Assembly: GCA_048013815.1 (NCBI GenBank)
Contig: CM106585.1
Coordinates: 3,534,001 to 3,598,000, forward strand
DNA length: 64,000 bases
Reading direction: 5' to 3'
Source of the DNA: Setoptus koraiensis
Lineage: Eukaryota > Arthropoda
Shown here: in pieces, positions 45,474 to 57,500 of the stretch
How positions within the stretch are numbered: the first letter of the stretch is position 1
How the letters are laid out: every line of letters begins with the position of its first letter
Program-made: the position numbers and the translations under genes
The notes under the pieces: model-generated
Databases searched by the model: none
Seen by the model: only the letters and a program-made list of their open reading frames with translations
Told to the model about the DNA's origin: nothing

Positions 45474-46279
45474 CAGCAGCAGCAGTTATTTGGCTGATTG
45501 CGCAAGCTGACCCAGTGACTCACGCCAACTTACGGTGTTACGTAACTCAATTGGCAACACTTTTGGTGCCGCAGTCACATTGAGTTGCAACTGCAGTTAA
45601 CTGTTATATATGCATGCATGCGAGCGAGAGCCAGAAATCGCCGTGATTAGTGACAAATAACAATATCAACACTGCGATTGTTTGTTTGCCTCCGCCGGCG
45701 AGACGAGTCAAACAGCAACACTTACTCATTCCATTTGCTCCGTCATTCTCATTCCTCTATCGCTCTCTATCACTCTCTATTGCCCTCTATCGCCCTCTAT
45801 TGCTCTATCACCCTCCATCACCCTCTATTACTCGCTATTACTATTGTCACCTCGGCGCCTAGCTCGCCAAGCTCTGAGCACCTCTATCTGGCACTCTAAT
45901 ATATAACAAACTGCAGAGACAAAGACTATTACGTAATACGATATTCTCTTTCTATCGGGCTCAGTTTGTTTAATCTGTGCCAATTGGTTAGCTATTGGCT
46001 AACTCCAACTGTTGGCGCGTCAGTCTCTGTTTGCGCTCTATCTGACGCTATCATTTCTGCAATATAAGCCTACAAGAGCGAGCAATCAATCGGTCCATTG
46101 GATACCCATCTGTCCGTCGTAAATAATAAATAAATAATCATCATCATTTAACTTCTCATATGGACCGACAGGTGAATGGGGGCCAGTCTAGGCCAGATAA
46201 TTTCTCCACTTTATCATCGCAATTCGTTCTGTGTTGTGTGTCTCTTTTGTTGGCCTATACTCTATGATTCTGATACATT

Positions 46280-46312
46280 CGAGCGACATTGCTGAGCGCT
46301 CAATGTCGCTCG
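46280..46312. repeat. perfect 12-bp inverted repeat
   Basis: CGAGCGACATTG pairs with CAATGTCGCTCG around CTGAGCGCT. Confidence 0.9.
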
Positions 46313-46626
46313 ATATTCCAGTCATGCGAGCATACTCCCCACATCCATCTCAAGTTACATCGACAATTTTCTGACAGTTTGGGTCTGGGCCCAACTGGGC
46401 CCCATTTCGCCCACACTCACACTCTCGGAAACTCCGAGAAACCCCGAGAAACTCCGAGAAAATTTTAATTAAGATACAACCGAATCGATTTGCAGGAATC
46501 ATTGAGCCGAAAGGTTTCAATGGGCCAAGCAAAGTCATTGAAAAGAGTGTATTTATTCGACCTGGCTACAGTATATCACCCATCAGCAAGCCCGATGAAG
46601 ATCTCACGACATGTTTATTTATTCAT

Positions 46627-46659
46627 CCGCTCAATATCCGGAATGCGGATATTGAGCGG
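46627..46659. repeat. perfect 13-bp inverted repeat
   Basis: CCGCTCAATATCC pairs with GGATATTGAGCGG around a 7-nt loop. Confidence 0.9.
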
Positions 46660-49600
46660 GAAACGAGTGCCATATTGTGTGCTATTGCAGCAATAAAAAC
46701 ACCTATTGCTGGCAGCAAGAGGCGCTTTTTCAGCGACTTGCAGTATCAATTGGTCGCTCGAAGTGGCAGTCAAACGCCAGACTAGACTGACAATCTCGAC
46801 AATGTTGACAACTCGACAATGTTGACAATCTTGTGCGCATGTAAAGCGAGCAAGTGTTCAATTTAGCGTCCAATACGCTGGCTAAAAGGCACAAATTTTC
46901 AAAATTCTCAGAATTTTCCTATCATCGATCGCTCTTTTCACCAAAAGAAAAAATCGCTTTCTAGAGGCCGATCAATTACAATTGTGCGTGCGATTGGCGC
47001 CTGTTCCCATAGAAATTAATGGCTCACATTGAATGGCGATTGGGGCCCGCGAAAACATACAACTGACTAGCACTTGGCCAATGCAAACATGACAGCTAAC
47101 AAGTACCTTCATTAACGGCTCATAATAGTTGGCTTTTTTGGGTTTCATCGGCCAATATGTGACCATACTGCGCGCATATGAACTGCACACAAATGGACTA
47201 TAAACACAATAATGCACTTTGCTCGCTTTACTTGGGCGCCCACATCCTGATTTGTTTGTTGTTTGTCGTTGTTGTTGGCGTTGTTGTCGTTGTTGTTGGC
47301 GTTGTTGTCGTTGTTGTTGTCGTTGTTGTCGTTGTTGTCGTTGTTGCTGTTGGCTAATGTGCGCGCATGCAACATCATTATCGGTTTGAATAACACGACA
47401 CTTATATCACATACAGATTTGTACGCGATATAAATGTGCATGCAAACAGACATATTGTTGTGTCTAGATCACGGTCACGCCGGCAAGGTAATGATTATCC
47501 GCTAGTGTCTGTCACGCAGCATACAACAAATACGCGCCAGTGATAATCATTACTCAAATTAGCTTGCCATATTCGAATTTCGAATCAATCACAACCACTG
47601 ACATGACAAATTCGTCTGACTTGCAAAAGTGCCCATTAGTGGCTCCATTTTGTGAATTTTGCTCAAGCACGTGTGAATACCGGTGCACTGTTCACTGGCT
47701 GCTGTCCATTGGGTGCAGTCCATTCGCAACGAGCTGTCGTTGTTTTTCGTGACTCGTCTCATTTTCGACAGCGCACACACTCACCTGTGCCCAATGTCAT
47801 GTTTAATGACGTGTCATACTGTTTGTCATGATGACACTGGCATGATTACAATCGGTTCATTTGTTCAGCAACAGATAGTTGTGATTGATGTCATAATCAC
47901 ATTATGTCATGATCACATACTGTCATAATCACATGATGTCACAATGTGCTCGCATAAACAGGTACCATTGATATGGGCACACGAGAGAGTAGCAAACTTC
48001 AGAGTTCAAATTTGTTACTGGCGTAACCTTGTCGATGGGCCCAACGATTGTCTGACAAAATGACAATCCGACAAACGACAACAATGCGACAAATGACAAT
48101 CTGACAAATGACAATCGGACAAACTGACAAAATGCTGAGGTGCGTTACGTCAGAAATGCGTTCGATCAGATGCCAAAGGAAGAGAATATTGCCAAGAAAA
48201 GTGCATTTTGCTGCCAGTTTTACCCAAAGGGACTCAAGGCAACGTTAGCCGGCCTAACGTTGCCAATATCTCAACTTGAACTCTGTGACGCAACTGTGCG
48301 AGTGATTCATGATTTGCATACAAACGAAATTGCCCGTTCTGTCTATGTCTCTCTATACATATATGTATTATATGTGCATCTCAACCATATACGTCTCAAC
48401 TGTATATATCTCAGCTGTATATAACTGTATCTAAAATACATATATCTCAAATATATCTCAAATATATATATTGTACACATGTGCGCACGAAAGCAGAGTG
48501 ACGGAAAGAATGAAAGCAATAGCAATTCAATAGAGTGGATTGAAATGTTTCTGCCAACAGCACAATCAATGATTTAATGATTGCGAGCGGCCCGCGCACA
48601 ATTGCAAGCTGCCTGGGGGCGGCCACTGAACTCGCTCTACTTTTTATCTTCGCGCTCGGAATCTCAGCGACAGCCACAGCAGCAACAACATCTCTGCCAA
48701 GACAGCATTAGCAGCCAAAAAGAGCCAGACAGAGAGCCAGAGAGGAGCCCAAGCAACTCGCTAGTCCGACGGACTGCTGGCAAGGTGGCTTAGGTGAGAA
48801 TGGCGAGAGAATGCAAGGGGAATAGAATACACGAGTTAGGCAGAAATAAGAAGGGGCCCGTTTGCAGTTTCTGGCCAGCGAGTGGCAGCGCAAACAATAA
48901 TAATATACTGCTATTACGCAACAACAACCGATAGAAAGTATTCTAATGTTCTCAATCATGTGGCTGGCTCCCTCACGAGAAACTAGCATGATTTATTCGC
49001 ACTTCCATAAGCCCATCAAACGTTTGCTCTCGCTTGCGATGCCTAGCTCTGGCTCGCCAAACCGGCTTGCCATTGGACTTGTGCTGGCCAGGCACACTCA
49101 CATAAGCTATCCTATAAGTCGCTATGTGCCGCTGTGCATCGCTATGCGTCGCTATGCGCCGCTATGCGCCGCTATGTGCCGCTATGTGTGCCACTGTGGC
49201 CGGCTGAGTGGCCATAAGTCGCCACTGGGCGTCACGAGTTGCCGCTGTGAACCGCTACGAGTCGCTAGGTGAGCGTGTGTGTGTGTGTGTGTGTGTGTGT
49301 AATAACTGTAAATGCACGTTGTCTGGCGCGCGCACGTTATTGGGTAACAGCATTTCAACATAACAAAACGCTCAATATTGCGCAATATTACAATTGCATA
49401 ATATTACCATGTAAGAAGTGCATTAGTACAGGTGTCTTAGTACAGGTGTCTTGGTACAGGTGTCGTGGTGCGTGCGGTGAAAGATGGACAGAGAGAGAGC
49501 GAAACCAGGTGAGTCAACTTGCCAGCCAAGTGTGGGTGTCATATTTAAGATGCCCAGTTAAGTTTGATGGATGTAGATGGACGCTGGTGCGGTGTGGCCA

Positions 49601-51624
49601 GTGGCTGCGGTCTCGTGACGCAACACGCACAACTGGCAGTATGTCGACAAAGTTGCCTAACCAAAAGTTTATCCGTGTAGGTGTAGGTGGCCGACGCGCG
49701 CTTGTTGTGGCGAAGTTTTTTTGATGGCTCGCTAACACGAATTTGCAACGCGTTTACACACGCGCGCTGTGGGTCTTAACAGCGCACACTGTGACAAATC
49801 ACAGTATATGAATCGCTTGCCATAAGCTGCCACAAACTGATCGGTCAGTTTATTTACCGTTTCTATTTGACGCGTGCAGTGTGCCGTTCACATGGCGCGT
49901 TGCCGGACACTGCAACGGGCCGCTGGCGAGTTGTGTTGTTTGATTTGTGAGTTGTTGCGTTGAATTGGCATTTGAGTTGTTGCTGTTGCGCAAAGTCGCA
50001 GCGGCAGCAACTCAAACGACATCAACGACAACACCGACAGCAACAACGACAACATCGACAACATCGACAACAACGACAACAACATCGACAAGCGCTGCCG
50101 AACAGCGAGCGCGGTATAACAAGTGACACAGTTGTTATTATTTTGTTGTGCCCTCGTTGTGTATTTTTGTTGACCAATCATTGTTTGTTGGCTTGTCATG
50201 TTGCTTGCGTTTTGTTTTGTTTTGTTTGCTTGCGTTTTGTTGACGTGTTCACGCAAACACACACACACACACACACACAAAATAAATATTTTTTTGCGCT
50301 AATAATTGAAATGGGGCCCGCCACGGGCCCAACAAGCGCCAACAAGCGCCAACAAGCGCCAACAAAAGCCCGCGCTTGTGGGGCCCACTTTGGATGTTTT
50401 TGACTTTTTGTTTAATCGGCACACTGGCGGACGTCTCAATCTGGCCGCACTGTTCTCGTGTACGGACGAGCGCGTCACTTCACCTGTTCTCCATTGGTGT
50501 ATGAAGAGGCGCCCAATTTGGCATTTCGTTTCGTTTCGTCTCGCTCGCTCGCTCATTCAGTTGGTCGCGCTCGCTCACTGCAATACGCTGACTGTGATTC
50601 AGTGACTGTGATTCGGTGACTGGGGTTCACTGACTGTGTCCGCATTGTGATGGCCGCGGCAACCAGAGTGAAAATTGTTGGCTTGAATGAGCCAATTTGA
50701 GCGGAAGACTCGGCCTGGCCGGCAGTTCCACTTAAGCGCGTTTCGTTTCATTACATTTCATCGGTCGGACGCCGGCTCGCCGACTCGCCAGCTCGCTCGT
50801 CATTTATCTAGCGCGCCAGAACGAAAATTAATTTTCTTGTGCCGACACACGCGCTTAGGCATGCAGCGCCCGCCCCCGCCTCAAAGTCACATCCACGCGA
50901 TGACTAACGGTTGCGTAACTGAGTAACCCCAACTGGCCCATTTGCCGCCAAATATCCCTCGCTACACACACACACGCACACACACACGCACACACACACG
51001 CACACACACTCGCACTCGCACACACACACACACGCACGCATGCCGAGTCGCACTGGCGGTGCAGTCGTAATGAGATTTCATCATTTCACAAACTTGATGG
51101 CCGGCGCGCTGCTTGTTGGCTGCGGCCAGCGACCGGGCCCCTAGGCCGATTTTGTGTCGCAGTCGGCGAGCCACTGCTCGGCACAAAATCGGCCAAAATC
51201 AGGGACAGGCGGCGCGCGAAACAGCGCGAGGTTAAGATCGAGATTTAGATTGATTGAGAGGCCGCTCCAAATGATAGCCGGCCACCATCGAGTGAATTGG
51301 GTCATCTAGTCGCGTCGCGTCCCATCGCGTGTATATTTGCTTCATTACACCCACGCACACGCACACCATTTGGCGCTGCTTGATGCGATGTCGCGCCATT
51401 GTGACATGTTGGCCCCTCTCGGTTGCAGTCTCTCCTTGGTGGCGAGTTGCGAGTTTCTAGTTGCGAGTTTCTAGTTGCGAGTTGCGACTCGCGACTTGCG
51501 AATCGTCGCGAATCGCGACTTTTAGCGATCGGCCATTGGCCATTCTTTCTGGGCACACTTTATACTGCACACAGTACATGAGAGCTCGTGTTTGTTGCAA
51601 CTTGCGGCGCAAAGTTGCCCCGGC

Positions 51625-51660
51625 TAAAGTTTCTCTGGCGAGACCGTCAGAGAAACTTTA
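51625..51660. repeat. perfect 13-bp inverted repeat
   Basis: TAAAGTTTCTCTG pairs with CAGAGAAACTTTA around a 10-nt loop. Confidence 0.9.
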
Positions 51661-52951
51661 GGGCTGAGCGCCACGGTCTCGTCAAAGGATTCCAACCAAC
51701 GGCAAAACAATGCCGTTGAGCCGCTGTTGGCGAGTGTCACCCAACAGCGACCGTTACCGTATCCAATCTCTCGCACAGCAACTGTCAACACCGTCACGCC
51801 AACCGACCGCTACCTGTCCACCGCCTGCAGCAGTCTTATCACGGCTACACTGGCTGTGACAATTCGCACAGGTGAGCACACCAACGACAGTTATTAAAAT
51901 ATCAAGCGCCTTTGTTGCGCTTCCTCTCTGCTCGCTCTTGTCGCTTCAGTCGACACTGAACAGCCAAACAAAGTTGCATAACAGTGCACATATTACACAC
52001 CTTTCACAGCAAACCGGAACTGCGCCCTGACAATCATCGCTCACACAGTCAATATCGGGCATGTTGAAGCACTGGCCCACTCGCGCTGGCAGCCATTCTA
52101 TTATTATCATTATTATTATTATTATAGCATCATATTATTACATTGCGTCATACATAGACAAATAATTATAACTTTACTTTATTATTATTACTATTACTAT
52201 TACTATTATATATTCGCTATATTATATATACGCTAGCGTCTCGAGTGCTGCTGTCGTTATGTAAGTTCGCCAACCACGACCACAGTTATAATTATATGCA
52301 CACTGCCGAGATTTGCGCCCTCGGCCGCGCTCGCAATACGCAACTTGCGTGCCCGCATTGTGCCGCCGGCCCGTATCCAGCGTCATATGTCACAGGGGCC
52401 TCGCAACGACAAGCCAACAACCACACACAATCTCACATTTGCCTTGCCAACATTGTCAGATCGTGCACAGCTTGCGAACGTAGATCTTTATTTCAGATTT
52501 GCTCTTTCAATTAATGACACAACTAGTTGCTGTTACTCACCACTAGGGCTAACTACAAATATCGTTTCACTGTAACAATAACTGTCGTTGTGTGCATATT
52601 TTTACAATGTAACAACAATTATATGCATATTATCATCATTAAGTCATGCAGCTTAATTGTTGTTGGTGGTGTGGTTGCAGCAGTGTGACTGATACTCTAT
52701 TGATACTCACCTTTTGGCTTGCTGCCGGCGCCTCTCACTCGTGCAACAACACGCCTGACACGCGTTGTGAGCGAGCTCAATTATTTGCGTGTTTAAACAA
52801 ATAAACACACTCACACACAATAGATGTAATAGATAAGTTGCGCAACATTATATTAATTATTAATTAATGATCAGCATCATTTTGCTCTTCATCATTGTTG
52901 GCGCTGCAATCGACGACAGATGGCGCTGCTCATCAACGTGATATCATCATC

Positions 52952-52983
<32 letters not shown>

Positions 52984-53062
52984 GCTGTTGTTGCTGTTGT
53001 TGCTGTTGTTGCTGTTGTTGCTGTTGTTGCTGTTGTTGCTGTTGTTGCTGTTGTTGCTGTTG
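52952..53062. repeat. (GTT)n / GTTGTTGCT microsatellite
   Basis: About 111 bp starting as pure GTT then changing to a regular 9-bp GTTGTTGCT unit. The poly-Leu frame here is an artefact. Confidence 0.95.
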
Positions 53063-53900
53063 ATGGATGAATTCATAAATTATAATACACTGTGTACTAT
53101 GTATTATAATTATGCGATAAATTTATGCACACAATCTCTGACCTCTTGATCATGTGATATCCAATCCAATCTATAATTGGGGCAAGATTAAATTAGTGAG
53201 ACACAGACAGAGCGAAATGGAGATTTAATTAGATGTATGCGGCAAAGGGGCTGGGGTGGGGGTGACAGTCGATAGAGGGCAGAGTTGTCTACGTTATCGT
53301 ATTAGTGATTTGGGCGAATCTATCCGGTTATCCGGTTGTTAGCTGGCCGATTGGCGCTCGCTACCAAATTGGTTGGCAGCATTGGTTTATTTTGTGAGGC
53401 TCGGGTCAACGTGGCCGAAATATCCAATGATGATGGCGACAGTGAGCAGTTTGTTTCTTGTTTTTTTCTCAAATATTCAGTGCACACACTCAGTGCGTTT
53501 GGGGCCCCACTGACCGGGGCACACAAATAAGGATTCGCGAGCCCATGCCAAACATACACAATGTTGGTGTGTACACTAAATAATGGACGGTTGGCCAGTA
53601 GTTAGCATGGGCTTGAGTTTGCGCTCTGGCGGGGGCATAGGGTTACGGTTTTGGGGCCACGAGTTGGGTGCACGAAGCGCGCAAAGTTGTTATTCAAATT
53701 AGTTTTAGCGGAGAATTGGGCACGCAAAATTTTTTTCAAATATTTATTCATTGTGCGACAGCGACAACAACGAGCGACAAATTGTTGTGATCGCAAAACA
53801 ACTTGACGACGTCATAATAATGATTTGCCAGCATGCGATCCAATGAGCCAGCCAAAGAGCGCCACTATGCGGCCCTCTAATGTCACACAATATGCGCAGT

Positions 53901-56900
53901 ATCACGCAGTGCGTGCTCTTTTAGGGGCCCCTTTGGGGGCCTGCCAAAAGCTGGCTGTGGTGTGACTCTCAAACAAAGGCGGTGCGTGTGTGCTGTTGTT
54001 GTTGCTGCTGTTGCTGCTGTTGTTGTTGTTGTTGTTGTTGTTGTTGGCCAGTAATCAATCATGACCTTACCAGCAACTATTTGTTGGTTGTCGATCGCTC
54101 AATCTCAGCCTCTGGCGTCGCCACAAAGCCAATTTTGCCAAGAGCCCCGGCCCCTTCTTTGGCTCTCAGCTCGTTGCTCAGCGGCTAACTGTTGTGGGGC
54201 GCCGCGCAACACTGTCGCGTGCAACATTATCTGTGACAAAAATGGCTTCCACCGGAACTGGTGCGGCCGTGTCTGTTGTCACGAGTTGTGCCACGAGTCG
54301 ATGGGTCGCCGATGCGGGCTTGCCGATGCCGGCTTGGCAACGCCGACCGCCCAGCCACCACTGACACGCCGATCAAGCCGACGCTCGAAATGACTGACTA
54401 GATGAGGCCCGCCGCTCACACATAGCTGAGACAAGATGCTGACAGGGCGCCCATTTCGACGAAACGAGGCGCCGTCGTCATGTTTACGTTTGCTCAGCCA
54501 GGCGAACTCAGCGGCCGGCCGGGCCGGGCCGAGCCAGCTCAGTATAGGAACTTATAAGCATAAGTGTTGTTGTATATAGCCAGCCGCTTAATTTGCATAT
54601 GGTCGGCCAACTGATAAACTCAAGCGGTTGCTGCCTCTTCCTCTGTGGCCCCAACAAGAGCCACCGAGCAACCCGTACGCGCCAGCCAACTTATCCCATC
54701 TTATATCGCCTGTGGGCTTGCTTGCCGCTTGTGTCCCCAAATTGGGGTGCGGTGATGGGGGGGGGGCAGCAGCAGCCACCACTAGAGTGGCATTAATTCA
54801 GTCTATAGCCAGCGAGCAATAGTAATTCTGTAATTCAGTAATTCAGTAATTCGGTAATTTGGTGATTCCTCCTCGACTGCATCTCTGGCTGGCGATGAGC
54901 GCAAAGAGCGAACACCAATCAACAACGGCTTGACGACTTGAAGAGACGCGAGTTTATTTAAATGCCCCCTTCGTGCGTTTGTGCTGTCAACGGGCCAAAT
55001 GTGGCCACACGCGCCACCATCGACAGCCCCAATCGGCGAGAACTGAGAACTGAGAACTGAGAACTGAGAACTGAGAACTGAGAACTGAGAACTGAGAACT
55101 GAGAACTGAGAACTGAGAACTGAGAACTGAGAACTGAGAACTGAGAACTGAGAACTGAGAACTGAGAACTGAGAACTGAGAACTGAGAACTGAGAACTGA
55201 GAACTGAGAACTGAGAACTGAGAACTGAGAACTGAGAACTGAGAACTGAGAACTGAGAACTGAGAACTGAGAACTGAGAACTGAGAACTGCGAATATCTC
55301 CGTGACTAAACTGGCCCCATTTATCTCCGGCTGCGCGTTTCGGTGTCGCCCCTCGCCGCTTATGATACTCGAGAGACCGGGGTCCACTCTTACCTAGTAG
55401 CTCTCAGCGTTGCGCCCAGCCGGCCAAGGGTGAGCCTGCCGGCGAGCTAGCCGGCTGATGAATTAGGCTCGCATCTCATCATTTGTATTCATGGGACGTG
55501 TTGCCCGGGCCAACAATGGGGCCCACGTAGTATCGTCGTTGCGCAATCATAATTGGCCCACCCATTACACCAGCCAGTGCGCGCGCAATGGGTGAATATC
55601 CGCGCAACAGCAACGACAGCAACAACAGCGACGGATGTTGCCTTGATTGATTGCTCAACTTTGTTTGATTTTGAGATTTTACAGCGTCGATTTGCATGAC
55701 CGTTGCGCGCCGCGCCGGCCCCCGTCCCACTGTCTGACTGTCTGGCTGTCTCACTGTCTGAGTGTCGCCCCATCTAGCCGATTCGCGGCAAACGTCGAGC
55801 CGATTCGCGCCAACGTCGAGCCGATTCGCGCCAACGTCGAGCCGAGGGCCCTATATTGCCCATGTACTGGCCATACACTCACAGACGTACCCAGAGATGT
55901 GCCCAGAGACGCGCCCAGAGACGCGCCCAGAGACGCAGTCAGAGATACAGCCAGAGATATACTGTCGGCGTACGGGTGTCGCTGCGACATCAGATACGAG
56001 AGAGGCCCGGTTATTCGGAGCGTGGCCCTGGTAACTCAATTGATGGCTCGAGTGGACGCGTCGTCCCGAAATGAGATGATGTGAGGCACAAAAATAATGT
56101 GAATAGTGTGAATTACACCAGTTTATATACGCGCTAATAGGCTTGTGATGGATATATTCTCAGAGGGTATATTCGCAGACATAATAAAAATTTTAAATTT
56201 GCCGGAATGGCGCAGAGTGCGCCGCGATGTGAGAACATGCAAAATAGACACAAGAGACACGACACCTAGACGACACAACTGACAGCGAGAGAATATCTGA
56301 CAGAGTGACGAATCTTTGACATAGATCTCTGGGCCGCCAACTGAGAGCCGACGGCACAGCCGACAACAGCGCCCACGAGAGGGCCAACAATTGAGAAGTG
56401 AGAACTGGCAAAAGAAGGCGCGCGAAGGAGAGAAAAATGCAAATTGAATTGACACACCGGGCCTGGCAACGAGCCGGAAAAAGAAATGACGCTGACGCTC
56501 GCCAGAGACGCAGCGCCAAACAAACAAACGGGGCCCGTCCCGCTGTCTAGACTGGCTGCGCTGGTGTGTTTTTTGTCTGTCGAGCGGCGCCATTGCGCCA
56601 GAAAGGCGCTACAAATTGGCGCCCGGCTCGCCCAATTGCGGCTCGCCGATTGGGCGCAGCCCGAAGAATGTGTCGCCCCTTTGAAAAAAGTCTTTTGGCC
56701 AATGGCTGGCTCGCGCCTCGCACCCTTTTGGCCGTGTGTCGCGGCTTGCGTTGCCTTGATCGCACGCCAGCCGAGCAAGGAATTGGCTCGAAGCCATGCC
56801 GCCACCCGGATAAAACTGTGCGAGCGGCCTTGGCACGCACAGCCCCGAGCGAAATGACTCGTGTTGAGCCGGCCTCGCAACTGCGGCCCGAACTGCCGCC

Positions 56901-57500
56901 CGAGAGCCAGCCCGAACCGCGGCCGAGAGCCAGCCCGAACTGCGGCCCGAAAGCGGCCGGCAACTCGAAACGAAACGATCAAATATCCTGTCTCGGTTGG
57001 TCGGCCCGACCGACGGGCCGCACAGCCGTCAGGCACGCACTTTCCTGTTGGTGATCGAATATAAATATAATATAATAATCAAGACAGCGCCATGACCACC
57101 GCAACGACAGCGCCACCCGCGACCGCGCCAACGTCGACAGCGCCCGCAACAGCAACCGCTAAAACAAAGAAGGCAACGGAGCAATTATTTATGCAACCAA
57201 ATTTTTCAGCTAGCTACCAATTGCCGTTTCGAACGAATCGCGCTGCAAAAAGCGTCTCATTTGGGGTGCCGACTTGTCCGGTTGCGTTGTCTCGCTCGAC
57301 TATTGGCCCTCAGCTCACCTATGCACGTGCTGTGTGGGGCGCGTTTTTTCTCGAACCAACACAACAAGAGTGATTTGTCGCACTAGCCACTCATATCCAG
57401 TTATATAACTATATAAACACGGCACGCACAAACGCTGCGCGCTGGCAAGCTAACGAGCGATTGCAATTTGCAATTGTCGCCAGAGCAAAAAAATAAGCGT
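53901..57500. other. GC-rich stretch with satellites, no gene supported
   Basis: Base composition rises here, giving long accidental frames on both strands (for example 56266-57036 minus and 57092-57373 plus). Arrays include GTT/GCT (53992-54046), the 7-bp satellite (55038-55290), a 21-bp repeat (about 55795-55845) and a 12-bp CCCAGAGACGCG repeat (about 55889-55960). Confidence 0.5.
55038..55290. repeat. perfect 7-bp satellite GAGAACT, about 36 copies
   Basis: The array is uniform: I saw no substitution from GAGAACT across about 253 bp. On the minus strand it reads SQFSVLS repeats in an open frame of 194 codons, which I treat as an artefact. Confidence 0.95.

Larger units (their letters stand above)
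43201..48500. other. no gene supported
   Basis: Repeat-rich: an 18-bp array (43227-43298), CA tracts (43452-43482, 45399-45472), a nested inverted-repeat cluster (44970-45056), a CTCTAT-rich stretch (45740-45835), hairpins at 46280 and 46627, and a GTT/GTC tract (47264-47352). Confidence 0.5.
48501..53900. other. no gene supported
   Basis: It contains a CGCTATGCGC array (about 49131-49195), GT and CA tracts (49275-49300, 50255-50279, 50964-51040), CAA/CGA (50020-50091), AACAAGCGCC repeats (50331-50370), a hairpin (51625-51660), TTA-rich runs (52090-52215) and a long GTT/GCT tract (52952-53062). Two stretches ending in donor-like sites, near 48795 and 51871, resemble untranslated exons but lack further support. 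Confidence 0.45.

Noticed and set aside
52895-53149. Poly-leucine frame
   Set aside because: Translation of a GTT/GCT microsatellite.
54803-55387. Minus-strand frame of 194 codons with SQFSVLS repeats
   Set aside because: It is generated by the 7-bp satellite, which has no stop in that frame.
56266-57036. Minus-strand frame of 256 codons
   Set aside because: It lies in GC-rich DNA where long frames occur on both strands; composition is Arg/Ala/Ser-biased and no family is recognised.
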